A stretch of DNA of 64,000 nucleotides from Liolophura sinensis. Taxonomy: Eukaryota > Mollusca > Polyplacophora > Chitonida > Chitonidae. The position numbers and the translations under genes were made by a program. Positions within the stretch are counted from its first letter, which is position 1, and each line of letters begins with the position of its first letter. The stretch covers positions 48,026,645 to 48,090,644 of the forward strand of contig NC_088302.1 of NCBI RefSeq assembly GCF_032854445.1. The letters are read 5' to 3'. Shown here piece after piece: positions 1-11,191 of the stretch. Under the pieces are notes generated by a model that saw nothing but the letters and a program-made list of their open reading frames with translations, was not told the origin of the DNA and made no database searches.

Positions 1-207
1 AGACATTTAATTTTGAAGTTCATGCTGGCTTCCTCTCCGGCTGTATGTGGGAAGGTCTCTCAGCAACCTGTGGATGGACGTAGGCCATCTGATCTACCTG
101 AGCCACATTTTGCATGATTTCTTCTCACCATAATGCTGGTGACTGTGATATAAGTGAAATATTCTTGAGTACGGCGTAAAACACCGATCAAATAAATAAA
201 TAACTCT
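1..207 (+). repeat. tRNA-derived SINE (family A), 3' part
   Basis: Carries the central segment (CATGCTGGCTTCCTCTCCGG) and the tail with CACCATAATGCTGG and TGAAATATTCTTGAGTACGG, ending in (AAAT)n. The 5' tRNA-like head is missing or lies outside the window. Confidence 0.75.
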
Positions 208-326
208 TAAATTCAGGGTGCTTGGCCATAAAATATTCACTGCAATGATATGAAAATCAGCATATTAACCTTGATTGAAAAAAACATTAAACAGAATTTC
301 CAAAACTTCTTAGGTAAAAAGCAAAC

Positions 327-392
327 CTTGGTTGCTAGATCTCTCACAGAACTGTTTTGATGGGGTATTCTTGGATGACAACATGGATGCAT
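327..392 (-). CDS. BLM: BLM probable coding exon 11
   Basis: Acceptor TTTTGCAG and a weak donor CCAAG|GTTTGC. Phase 1 in, phase 1 out, no stop; encodes ASMLSSKNTPSKQFCERSSN. Supported only by splice sites and frame. Confidence 0.45.
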
Positions 393-3300
393 CTGCAAAA
401 CATATATTCTCAATTCAGCTTCCACAGGCTAGAGATTCAGGTTGCCCAGATATTAATATCAAGTGAGTGAGCGAGTGCTTGGGGTTTTACATTGTACTTA
501 ACATTTTTTCAGTCATATGATGACGAAGGAATCCTTAAAAGTGCATGTAATGTGCTTCCTTGTTGCAGGGCAGATTTCCACCACTCTCTTATCTAGTGCA
601 GCCTCAATAAGACACCTTATCAAAGGCCGGTTAGGCACCCCGCCCAAGCCATTATACTGATAAAGGTAAACCAGTCGCACTATTCCCTTCATGCTTAACA
701 ATATCAATGCTGAAGAAATATTGATAGGTAATATCACAAACTTGTCATTTCACCATACCAAAACCTTCTGTTGCTTCATTAAAATTGTCTGGGCAAGAGT
801 CGGGTAAATTTTCTAGCTCTTTGTCAAAAGTAGATTATGTAAGAAGACTCTCATATGTTTACATAACAGAGAAATTACCTGTGTGGGTAAAGCAACATGA
901 TGTACCCTAAAGCAAGTTTCCTCCAAATCATAAAGATATATTTACCCATTCAGTCATAGTGAGCCATACAAAAAGTTGTGAGTTGCAACTCAGGTCCTAG
1001 TTAAACTTACGACGTATGACCATTTCAGAAACCTGGTAAGACTTATGATTTCACATTTACAACTTCAGATGAGTTAGCGAAATGATGCCTGCTGAGTCCT
1101 TACACAAATGACAGCCTAAATACCCATACCTTTTTTAATCTGAACAGTGTGTTGAGAATGAGCCGGAGATGGTTTTCCCTGGTTTTTCGTCTCGTAACGT
1201 TCAGCCATGTCTATGAGGTTTTCCAGATCATCCTCAAACTGGTCAGAAAATATCTGGGAATCAAACACATCATCCATAGGGAGACTGTCCTGAGAACTGG
1301 CAGTGGGAGTCTGAGCATTTGAAATGGATGTTCTGTTGTTGTTGTTGTTACAGTAAGAACTTGAGCTTGACGTTTTCGGATATTTCACGTTATTTGGTTG
1401 GAAATCTAATCGCTTCTGAGGCGTCTCGGGCTGAGACGATATATCTGGCAATTCATCATCAAAAAAGTCCTTCTTGGAAGGCAACTGGTAAGCCTCTGAA
1501 TTTCTATTTGAGAAGCTAACTTTTTTGGGTTTGTTTGTAGATGAAGAGTTTGATGGCTGTAAGTTTTGCACAAAGTCAACCTGAGCCTGTGTGAATGGAG
1601 ATTCCCCCTCGAAGAAGCTATCCCCACACGGAATAGGTGACCCTTTAGTCATGGAAAGACTCGAAGCATTGCACCGACTGACCGGTGGTGTGGGAGCTTT
1701 GGACTGACAGAAAGGGATGTCTTTGGAAACACTAGCCACAGGTGTTGAGGTAGAGTTTGTCCCTTGTACAGACATGGAATTCCAGGACTTCTGACAACCA
1801 GCAGAAGGAGTGCTAGGCTCAAGTCTATTGGCCACAAATCTCAGCGCGTCTGAGGTAACAGCTTTGGGGCATGTTTTCTTTTCATTCGAACAAAATGTTA
1901 AAGAGCCCAGTACAGGGAAGTCCATGGATTTGTCTTTAATCATTTTCCTGAAACAGACACATAACAATATACAAAGTAGTACAATCCAAAATACAGCCCT
2001 GTAACACAAAATACAGACACATTACAATATACAAGGCAGTACCATCCAGAATACAGCCCTGGAACACAAGATACCTGACACATCACAATATACAAGGTAG
2101 TATCGTCAAGAATACAGCCCTGGAACACAAAATACCTGACACATCACAATATACAAGGTAGTACCGTCAAGAATACAGCCCTGGAACACAAAATACCTGA
2201 CACATCACAATATACAAGGTAGTACCGTCAAGAATACAGCCCTGGAACACAAAATACCTGACACATCACAATATACAAGGTAGTATCGTCAAGAATACAG
2301 CCCTGGAGCACAAAATACCTGACACATCACAATATACAAGGTAGTACCGTCAAGAATACAGCCCTGGAACACAAAATACCTGACACATCACAATATACAA
2401 GGTAGCACCGTCAAGAATACAGCCCTGGAACACAAAATACCTGACACAAACATAAGTTGAAGACAATATGTTTAGCAGTCTTCAGCACAACAGAATACAA
2501 TAAGCTTGTCATAAAATGTTTGGGTAGAGTCATGGGTAAGGAAACCATTTTAAAGATTAAAGAAACAGCTAAGCTGTTGCCAAGAACATACTTACAAAAT
2601 GCAGCCTAAGAGAGGGAAGTTAAACTTGACAGCACCCCACAATGACTCTCACCAATGCAGCTCAGACTGGCTTTCTTTCCAGTCTTGTGTGGGAAAGTCT
2701 CCCAACAACCTGTGGATGGTTGTGGGTTTATCCAGGGCTCTGCTTGTTTTCCTCCCACCATAATTCTTGCCGCCATTGTATAATCGAAATATCCTTGAGT
2801 GCAGTGCAAAACACCAATAAAATAAATATATAAATCAAATTTGAACATTTGACTTAATATCTCATGCTACATTTAAATCACAGCATCTTTATTCTCTCTA
2901 ACTCGGCTTTAGTTTTCAGCTGAATTTCCAGCACAATTTTGCATTTTTACATCATTAATGTATTACAGTTGTACATGTACCTAGCTCCAAGTAGCTTCTG
3001 AAGCCTCTCGTAATTGTCCCAGGTGACACTCATTAAGTCTGACATGCTGATCCGGCCAACAATATCACACACCTCATCCATCACATGTAACAACAGGTGA
3101 CGAGTCTCCTCCTTGTAGGCGTGGTCAACCTGTGATGGACAGATGTCAGGTTTAGTCATCTGAACACTGTTTCATAGGTGAACTGCATATGAACTTAGCT
3201 TTAGATATCTCTACCTTTGCTCCAGAAGAGCTATACATTCTCATATTTACTTTCCTAGGAGTCGTACCAGAATTCTACTGTCTAGCACCCCAGGCATTTA

Positions 3301-6300
3301 TCGTGTGTCTCCTTTGAGACTTGCTAAATTAATAAAGGTGAGGCTGCCTAGTGTAGTGTGCATATTTGTGTAGGTCTGTACTTTCGCATTGCACATGCAC
3401 ATTACATATAATAAATAAATACTGAGAGGAAGGTGAAAAAGCCCAACACATTACTACTAGTAAAAATAACAAGAGACAAGATGACAATATAACCTTTGTG
3501 ACACTTCTTGACAGCAATGGATGATTAACAAAATCCTCCTCTACTTGATTACTTGCATTATCTGCACCTGAAAAGATCACAAACTACATTAAATTTCATT
3601 ATTAGAATGATATTTAGAATAAAATATACAGCTACTATTAAATTTGATTCCCTCCCAAAAAGACCTGACTAAGGTTTTTTCTGCATTAACCTGCACATAG
3701 CTATAAACAAAATGCAGTAAAAAAAGGAATGAACCTTCCAGGTATATTTGAAAGCTAATAATACCCATGTATGCATGACTTTTAACATGTTACAATATGT
3801 GCTGGGTATACTAAATTTTTTAAACCAGAATAAAGATTTGAAAGAACCCCCTGCAACCACTAGCACTAACCAGAGTCATGATTTGGGTTATCTCCCCCTG
3901 GATGGACTCCAGCAGGAGGGTCCATAATGGCTGCCTCATTATCTTCATCATCACTAACAATGGCTGCTGGTCGTCTACGTTTTGTCTGATGAACTACATC
4001 CTCCTCCTCTTCAGAATCCTCCACCACATCCTTTAGATGTAAAAAAAAAAAAAAATCCGTTTAGTCATTTGACTATCGCAAACTGCACATGAGCTGTTAT
4101 TTGGGGATAAGAATAAACCTTTGACACAGGAAAAGATTTACAGTTTTACACTAAAACTGCAAAGTTCACACCAACATACAGGAGCTGGCGATCCATACCA
4201 CTACATCAAATATGCTTATTTACACAAAATCAATGCAAAGTACACTAATTCTTGAACAGAACAGAAAGCGGAAGAGAAAAGCAAACTTGGATGTCGCTTA
4301 AGGAAGTTAACATTTGCATTGTTGAAATGAAATTTTCCATAAATTCTACACAAACCCAACATTAGATTAGTATCAAATAAAAGCATGATGTTTCAAACGA
4401 CCTATTTGAAAACATTTCCTCCCCTTAGTAGGCACACATTAAGCCACATTCACATGCTGGAGTTGTCAAAATCTACAAGCTGTAGAAAATAGCTTTGGAT
4501 TGGTTGAATTCGGAGGGCCAACGAAACAAATCACACCATGTTACAGTAGGTTTAGGGTTTTATGGAAAATGATCAATCCCACAAGTCAACAGTGGTATCA
4601 GCTCATACTTCTTAACTTGATGGGTTTCTAATTGTCATTTAAAAATTCTGTTAAACGGTATTATCTGGAAGAAAAGTTAATCCATGAAAAACAAAATGTT
4701 GCTCAGCAAACTGCACCCATAAACTTTGAGAAGAGCATACAGGAAGTATATCTCACCTCTGGCACCTTGTCAGTTCTGACCTTCAAACTTGATCTGGGTG
4801 ATTTTTCTGATAAATAGATCATCATCAGCTTAATCAGAAGATCTACTCTTTCAGAAAATGTAATAACAAACAAAACAACTATGTTACTACAATATGGGCA
4901 ATATATATCTCTATCAAGGTGATATATCATCAGGTATCACACACTTGTACATATAAAAAAAATAATTTATTGAAGACAATAAACACGTCATATAGTACAA
5001 GATCTTAACCGGTGCAGTATGAAAACTACATGTACTCAAGTCACAGCCAGTGTCTCACTGGTGCTTGTTAAGATTTTTTATCATTTTTTTTTTATTTTAA
5101 GTATAGGTATGCAGACGATATTGGTGGAAAAGACAAACTTAAGACAGTGCTGTCTGGCCAGGGTGTGTTGTTGACGGCCTGTTGTCATCAAGGTCGCAAA
5201 GATAAGGAGGGTTGGGGAATTTAGACATCCCTGACCAAGGCCATGACTGAACTACTCACTCAGAAGTTGACTTTGTCTGATTGAGGTCTCTGCAAAGTCA
5301 TCATCGTCATCCAATGACAGGTCCACTGGTAGAGTAGTTCTCTTCCTCTTTAGCCCTGACTGAAAACTACCTGGCGATCTGAAAACCATTTGGTAAACTC
5401 TATAAAAGGCTTTACCTTTACTTTAAATACTCATACCTATCAAGCTCACTAGTTCATTTACTTATGATTTATTAATTTATGACGTTCTCTTATATCAGTT
5501 TTGGGTCACAGAATATTTTTTAAAATCTGTTACACTTTTGAGCAACAATGTTTTTTTAACAAAGTTTTTTATTCTGAAATGGTCTTTATCAAAAAACTTT
5601 TGTGTGAGTAGATTTGCATTCCAGATCGCTTAAGATTCTCCGCCACACAAGCCTGCTTTAACTTGCACAGACAAAATCACTGGGGTTTACAGTGATATAG
5701 CGTACCTGTGAGGAGCCACAGCTGCTATAGGGCGAGGTCCTGTGTGTCCTGCAGCAGGTTTGGAGCTGCCTTTGGTGAAGGCTGTGATGGACGATTGTAA
5801 CATGCTGTTCTAATATTCAAAAATAATCTTACAGTAGTTGTGTAGACATGACTGAAAAAAGCACTCATGATTATGTGCTATTTTCAAAAACCAAATTATA
5901 TGATTCAAAACATTACATCCACATATAATGTGATTCAAAGATACTCCCTGTGTGCATTACATAGAGAGGGCTTCTGAAAGCTTCTGTACCTTTTCATTAC
6001 CATCAGGTATAATTTGCATTTTAATAATGGACGAAAATTAAGCAAAACAAAAAAGTAGGAGGATTAGTATAATATGTTCCTCACAACTACACATTACTTA
6101 ACCCAAAATGCAAACTTGACCTCTAGCATGCCTCCTAGGTTTTTACCTTTTTGAGCTTTGATCCAAGCTTTGGTCCCAAGTGTGGAGCATCCTGTGACAA
6201 GTGCTCATTGCCTAAGTCTCCCGGGTTGGTCACTGCAAGCTGTACAGAGGGTAAGGCTCGGGGAGTCTTGGACAGGCTGGGCAGAGAATGTCTCCCACTG

Positions 6301-6926
6301 CTACCCGATACTGATCGCTTAAAGCGAAAACCACTTAAAAAGAAATATTAAAAAGTTTAAATGAGACGTTAAAGGCTTTTACATAACACCACACTACATA
6401 ACTCGAAACTGTTCAACTGTTTTCAATAAAAAGTAAGTCTGAGTGAATTAATGTCGTACCATTGTAGGTTGGTCAACTTCAGAACCCTACATCAAAATAA
6501 ATTCTGGTTAAAACAACACAAATGAGATTTTAAATTTATTCTTACGGGTAACCTACTATCTTATAATTGAATTAAACACTATCGACAGAGGCTGAAACAG
6601 CAGATACACATTCATATTGATGATCCATCTGATTCACCACGTTCTTAAGATACTATTTACAGCACCTTTAAAATTTAGCCATCAAATTTAAATTCTGACA
6701 TAAATTTAGGAGAGAGCCTAACCCTGCGGAAGGCATTTTCAATACATGCATCAAATTTAAGTTCTTAAGCTTAGGAGCCAACATATAAATCTATCTATAT
6801 TACTTGTGTACTCTAAATGTAGTTCTAAATGTTTCTAACTGTATTTTGTGTTTGCTCCTCTAAAAGTATTCAAAGCTTAACCTACCCTCTTTTCACAAAC
6901 TTTTCACTTTCAGCATCTGCTGCCAT
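327..6926 (-). CDS. BLM: BLM-type RecQ helicase, N-terminal half (gene-level entry, 11 exons)
   Basis: Eleven exons join in phase on the minus strand to give about 598 residues; the gene continues past the left edge, so the helicase, RQC and HRDC domains are not in this window. BLM unwinds recombination and replication intermediates in the nucleus with topoisomerase III-alpha and RMI. Seen here: start MAADAESEKF; a basic GFRFKR motif near residue 25, like the one in the vertebrate BLM N terminus; acidic patches (DDDDDF, SEEEED); a helical segment LLLHVMDEVCDIVGRIS followed by RLQKLL, matching the N-terminal dimerisation bundle (BDHCT) typical of BLM; then a long low-complexity Ser/Thr-rich exon ending in acidic FEDDLENLIDMAE. 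Identification rests on the dimerisation segment, the basic motif and overall architecture. Alternative: another RecQ-family N terminus, judged unlikely. Confidence 0.75.
455..745 (-). repeat. SINE family B copy
   Basis: Reverse orientation. Shares with 14130-14375 and 30945-31255 the block with CAGTATAATGG, the CGTCT-like region, GCACTAGATAAAAGAG and the tail CATATGACTGAAAAATTG. Lies in the BLM intron. Confidence 0.65.
1130..1947 (-). CDS. BLM: BLM coding exon 10 (large, low-complexity)
   Basis: An 818-nt exon with acceptor TGTTTCAG and donor AAAAAG|GTATGG. Rich in Ser, Thr, Pro and Asn, with a poly-Asn run and the acidic ending DDLENLIDMAE. The acceptor lies at the edge of a 61-bp satellite array. 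Confidence 0.7.
1957..2455. repeat. 61-bp minisatellite, about 8 units
   Basis: Tandem unit containing AATATACAAGGTAGTACCGT and AATACAGCCCTGGAACACAA. Units are nearly identical except the one closest to BLM exon 10. On the minus strand each unit contains CAG|GTATTT and TGTTCCAG, which resemble splice signals. Confidence 0.9.
2637..2838 (+). repeat. SINE family A copy
   Basis: Diverged copy with CTCCCACCATAAT, the ATCCTTGAGTGCAGTGCAAA tail and (AAAT)n end, within a BLM intron. Confidence 0.7.
2981..3129 (-). CDS. BLM: BLM coding exon 9, N-terminal dimerisation helices
   Basis: Acceptor ATCACAG, donor TAG|GTACAT. Encodes VDHAYKEETRHLLLHVMDEV and RLQKLLGA, the most BLM-like segment: it fits the helical bundle that mediates BLM dimerisation. 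Confidence 0.75.
3494..3567 (-). CDS. BLM: BLM coding exon 8
   Basis: Acceptor CTTTTCAG, donor AAG|GTTATA. Encodes ADNASNQVEEDFVNHPLLSR. Phase consistent on both sides. Confidence 0.6.
3871..4030 (-). CDS. BLM: BLM coding exon 7
   Basis: Acceptor CTAAAG, donor CTG|GTTAGT. Encodes DVVEDSEEEED, a basic KRRR run and a second acidic patch. Adjacent to a poly-A run in the plus strand at 4041. Confidence 0.65.
4757..4806 (-). CDS. BLM: BLM coding exon 6
   Basis: Acceptor TTATCAG, donor GAG|GTGAGA. A 50-nt exon (KSPRSSLKVRTDKVPE) restoring phase 0 between its neighbours. Confidence 0.6.
5260..5378 (-). CDS. BLM: BLM coding exon 5
   Basis: Acceptor GTTTTCAG, donor A|GTGAGT. Encodes a basic KRKR stretch followed by the acidic DDDDDF patch. 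Confidence 0.65.
5706..5809 (-). CDS. BLM: BLM coding exon 4
   Basis: Acceptor ATATTAG, donor CAG|GTACGC. Encodes NSMLQSSITAFTKG and a Pro/Ala-rich tail. Phase 0 in, 2 out. Confidence 0.65.
6147..6333 (-). CDS. BLM: BLM coding exon 3
   Basis: Acceptor TTTTTAAG and donor AAAAAG|GTAAAA. Encodes the GFRFKRSVSGSSGRH stretch and a Ser/Pro-rich region ending KLGSKLKK. Phase 2 in, phase 0 out. Confidence 0.7.
6460..6486 (-). CDS. BLM: BLM coding exon 2 (27-nt microexon)
   Basis: A 27-nt exon between a TGTAG acceptor and a GTAC donor, keeping the frame between exons 1 and 3 (residues GVLKLTNLQ). Its small size makes it the least certain of the early exons. Confidence 0.5.
6886..6926 (-). CDS. BLM: BLM coding exon 1 (start codon)
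   Basis: ATG at 6926-6924, then 13 codons and two bases to a GGTAGG donor. The start gives MAADAESEKFVKR. It joins in phase to the next small exon. Confidence 0.65.
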
Positions 6927-7838
6927 CTTATAACAATCTCTCTGGCAATATCCCAATCATCAACCTCTTGGCACATCATCAGACAGATACCACAGCAATC
7001 TGCATCTATGCAGCATCTATTCAAACGCTATAAAATATTTACAAATTACTCCTGATTTACAAAAAGCATCCATGGAAGTTGCTGACAGATTCTCCACCTG
7101 TAAAATAACAACAAATACAATAGCCCATTCTACGTCAAGAAAACTGAGATACATGTAAATAAAGGATATGTGTTGGGTAAGGTAAGAAGTCCATATCTAA
7201 AAGTATGCAACTTCCTTATAGCTAGTCTCCAAGGCACATTACACATGTTATGCCATCTGTAGAAGCTGGGTAGAAATTGTGAACTGACTCATGGGAAATC
7301 TAATTTAAATGGCTCATACCAGAACTGACCACACCTTGAAACCGAAACTCTGTATGTAAAAACTTGATTTTGCTAATCATTGTTGCTATGCAGTTAACAA
7401 CCCATTGACTATTTAAATATTTCCAAGCGACTCTAAAACAATTACTATCAAAGACATTGTTGTCCTTTTTCAAAACACTCTGTTGTCGTAATTTTTTAAA
7501 GTGTATTTCAACACAAATGTGTTTGGAACATTTTTTCCCACCATGCATCAGCCATTTCTCAAATGTTTGCTGTGCAATTAGAGTACATGAGACAGCAAAA
7601 CAGTCAGCACAGCATACATAAATTTAGTCCGAATTATCTTACTAGAGCTTGGAGCAGTTATTGTGGTAAATCTGCAGCATGCTGCAGTTCTAGTCAGAAG
7701 TCGCTTCATTTAAAATCATTAAGAGTTTTAGTGTGTATGACGCGTGTGGACGTATAAAGCTGTCCGTGGGCACACAATGGCAGGAACAAGTCAAGCATGA
7801 TCGAGGTGTTGAAAACATGAAATATCGTTCAAAATGAA

Positions 7839-8100
7839 TTTATTTATTTCAGTGGTATTTTACGCCGTACTCAAGAATATTTCACTTATACGACAGCGGC
7901 CAGCATTATGGTGGGAGGAAACCGGGCACAGCCCAGGGGAAACCCACAACCATCCGCAGGTTGCTGACAGACCTTCCCACTTCCGGCTGGAGAGGAAGCC
8001 AGCATGAGCTGGACTTGAACTCACAGCGACCACATTGGTGAGAGACTCCTAGGTCATTACGCTGCGCTAGCGCGCTAACCGACTGAGCCATGGAGGCCCC
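7839..8100 (-). repeat. Complete SINE family A copy with target-site duplication
   Basis: The best full-length copy. Read on the minus strand it starts GGGGCCTCCATGGCTCAGTC with an A-box-like GGCTCAGTCGGTTAGCGC, has a B-box-like GAGTTCAAGTCC, then the central domain and a tail ending in TAAATAAATT. It is flanked by the 14-bp direct repeat TCGTTCAAAATGAA (7825-7838 and 8101-8114), so it integrated by target-primed retrotransposition. It resembles tRNA-derived SINEs with conserved central domains known from molluscs and other lophotrochozoans. Confidence 0.9.
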
Positions 8101-8839
8101 TCGTTCAAAATGAACTTACCAGGCAAAAAAAAATAACTGTGGGCAAGGAGGGAATGCCTACAAGTGCTTGGATGTAGGTGGTAAGGTTGGTTATTTAGTG
8201 TTGGAACCATTATTCGGAAACTTTTAAAAACAGTGACTTCTGACTAGAAGCTTGCAGTCAGACTTATCACTCCCATGTAGATTGCTAACCGTTAACTGCG
8301 CGACAAAAGTGTGTTGGTGCAAGTAAAACGCATGTCCACTGTCTTGACATCTTGTAGTTAATTCAGAACAATGCAGGATGAATGGAAATTGTGCTACAAA
8401 CTAGTTTGATTTTAGAATCAGAAGAAAGTCTGCTTTCAACAATAGAAATTGTTGAAAATGGACCTCGACGTTAATTTAATTGAACTAGAGGTTACACAAC
8501 AGTCCAGTTTGTCACCTGTTCAGATATCAGTATGAAAGTAGATTTCTATTTGATGTACCCCAGAGTCACAAATTAAATCAAAATACATCCACCTGGATGC
8601 TACATTCACGCTAATCCAAATATCAGCAGGTCATTGAACGGTGTAACGAAAACCAGGACCTATATAACTTCCATAATCTTGTACCAAATGACAAGAACTG
8701 AACACTAAATTAACAAATGTCCTTCTTCAACAGATAAATCAGTTAACTCACAAGCATACTTCAGTAATACATACTCTTACCAAACGGAAAAGCAACTTTG
8801 ATCAAAATAACTATGATAAATTGCTTAAATTAAATTTTG

Positions 8840-8950
8840 TTTCTCCCGCCTTCACTTTCCGGACATCGATCACACCAAGGACATGCGCATAACTGTTTGT
8901 GGTAGCAGCTTCCTTTTACAGCCATATCAGAAAGCAGAAAATCTCGGTAT
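8840..8950. promoter_or_regulatory. Possible shared BLM/RPL36 promoter and RPL36 5' exon
   Basis: A GC-richer island between the divergent genes. On the plus strand CTTCCTTTTAC at 8909 looks like a TOP transcription start of ribosomal-protein genes, followed by about 38 nt to a possible donor CTCG|GTATGA at 8946. Nearby are TTTCCGGA (ETS-like), TGCGCAT and, on the minus strand, GGCGGGAG (E2F-like). All motif-level inference; no transcript evidence. Confidence 0.3.
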
Positions 8951-8999
8951 GAAACACTTCAGCTAACAATCTTCGTTCATCACCAGATTATGAACAAGA

Positions 9000-10860
9000 A
9001 TTTCATTATTCTACATCATTTCTGAAATAAACAAACTTTCATGAACATAGGACAACTGTTATTTTAACTTTAAACTTGGTGTGAAAACATGAATAAGTGC
9101 TTGAACGAAGACTTGTCATCTGAGTGAGAAACATAACGTGTGTACTAACGAAAGAAACGTACCGCAGTTACAGTGAAACGTATCTCCCAGTTAACATTGT
9201 GCCAAGACGTTAATGTACAGGAGCAACATTTCTGAAGCATTAAGTCGAAAAGTTCATGACGAGAGGCAAAGAAAATATGTAGTGTAATGTCACTGATGTG
9301 TACGATGAAGCTGTTTGGATTAACGAGCGAACAGTTGTGCAACAACAACATCAATGATAGATAAATATGTGAACAAAATCACAGTGGAACGAAATCAGCA
9401 TGAAGTGGCAGCGTTTTAGGGCTATGCCTGGCGCTCAGTTGATCACCCTTAAGTGTTTACCATGTTTCTTTTGGCCCCAGGTCAGAACACTTCTACTGAT
9501 ATATCCTCGAATGATAGCCTCTAATGTAGGATATATGCGAGACTGCCACAGTACTATACAGGTGATCATTGAGGGCTCTGTGAATGCCCTGCATTAAGTA
9601 CACACCGTCATGTTAAAGGCAACATTGAACTCCTTATTGAAAGAACAAAAAATGATCTTGTGAAAGGCTATGATAGAAACTACCTAAATTTCCCAATCTC
9701 TCTTAAAGCCTTAAAGAGATGGTACACATCTCCATTGAAGTGCATCATTGGATTTTCTCGACCAGACAGACCACGTGACATGGAAATTCTCTTTTACAGT
9801 GCATGCTCCAGTATTACAGACCTGGCCTGATAATGCGTGAAAAGCCAATCATGCATCGAGCTCCACATTTGACAAATGTTATATGAATGGTGATTGGTAT
9901 TTTAATGTGCTGAACGGTTTATGCTTGAATTGTTTTTATACATGGATGAGTGCATGGATATTCAGCAATTCGGTTGAAATCCCTTGAAAGAATCCGGTTT
10001 TAAAGGAACAATACATGGTGATTTGCTTCAAGCCTGTCGTCTGCACCAAACACACGGCATGCTGAAAGAAAGAGCAAGTATCAAGAGATAAATATCCATT
10101 CTCAAGCTTTTGTTATTTGCTCTTAAATCAATAGTTACTTAAAAGAAAAAATGGCTTGTGTAGATTGCTACTTTTCTTCACTGAAATTAAACACTGAGGT
10201 TTATTTCAACACGTTAGACATTTTGATGGCTCAGTATGTATATTCAGCAGTGTAAACAAGATGCTTCAGTCTGTGATTTTGAAGTCTGGTTGGTTGAAAT
10301 GTTCGGATGTGCCAAATTTCTCTTGGGCATAATATCTCACTGACTGGTAAATGTTGTAACAACAAAATCACAAAGGGTGAAAACCAGTAGAGGAGGTTTT
10401 GAGTTTGAACTCTTTTGTCGCTAGAGGTAAAAACAGTCCCACTAAGTCCAAAAGGGTAGGCAACCTTTGTTGACATCATTTTACAGATCATCTGTCTCAC
10501 CATGTTCCAGAGGTACAAATGATACCTCTTTCTGTCTGGATCTTACCTCTTTCTGATGAAAGAGACGTTGAGTTCATAAGTTATCTCAGTTTTCTTTATA
10601 GTTTAATCTAAGGGGCTGTTTGTGAAGCCTTTTGTCAAATGCCTGTGTTATGCTGAATGCGATCACAGATAGTTGCCTAATACTTTTGACATGTCAAGTG
10701 TTACAGTAGGACTTTTTTACCTTAATTGGTAAAAGAGTTTGAACTCAAAACACCCCTAATGAGTAATGCTAAAGTCGTAGCAGCTTAAAGAGAGTTCAAA
10801 ACATTTCAAAATGGTGGACATAGCTCATTATGGAGATACATATCTATGTCAGTGCATTTC
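9000..10860. other. No gene recognised
   Basis: AT-rich sequence, probably the first RPL36 intron or intergenic DNA. Short open frames lack recognisable content and no repeat family was recognised. Confidence 0.5.
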
Positions 10861-10864
10861 CACT

Positions 10865-11005
10865 TAAAAGTTAGTTTACTTCATCGTGGCTTTCCTCCAG
10901 GCTTTGTCCAGTTTCCTCTCACCATAATGTTGGCCTCCATTATATTGGTGAAATATTTTTTAGTGCAGCATGACGCTCCAACCAGATCAAATAAATAAAT
11001 ATTTT
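10865..11005 (+). repeat. SINE family A fragment
   Basis: 3' part with GTTTCCTCTCACCATAATGT, a diverged TGAAATATTTTTTAGTGCAG block and (AAAT)n tail, just before RPL36 coding exon 1. Confidence 0.6.
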
Positions 11006-11089
11006 ACTTTAAGTAAATTCCATTTGCACAATATCTGTGAACTTGATTGTTTGGACTGAGGTCATATGCATGTGTTTGTGCTTCAGAAT

Positions 11090-11191
11090 ATGGCGATCCG
11101 CTACAACATGGCCGTTGGCCTGAACAAAGGCCACAAAGTTACAGTCAACCCAACAGGTGCCAGGAAATTGAGACAAAATCGCAACAAAGGG
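11090..11191 (+). CDS. RPL36: RPL36 coding exon 1
   Basis: ATG at 11090, 34 codons, donor GGG|GTAAGA. The exon begins at 11087 after CTTCAG. Confidence 0.93.
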
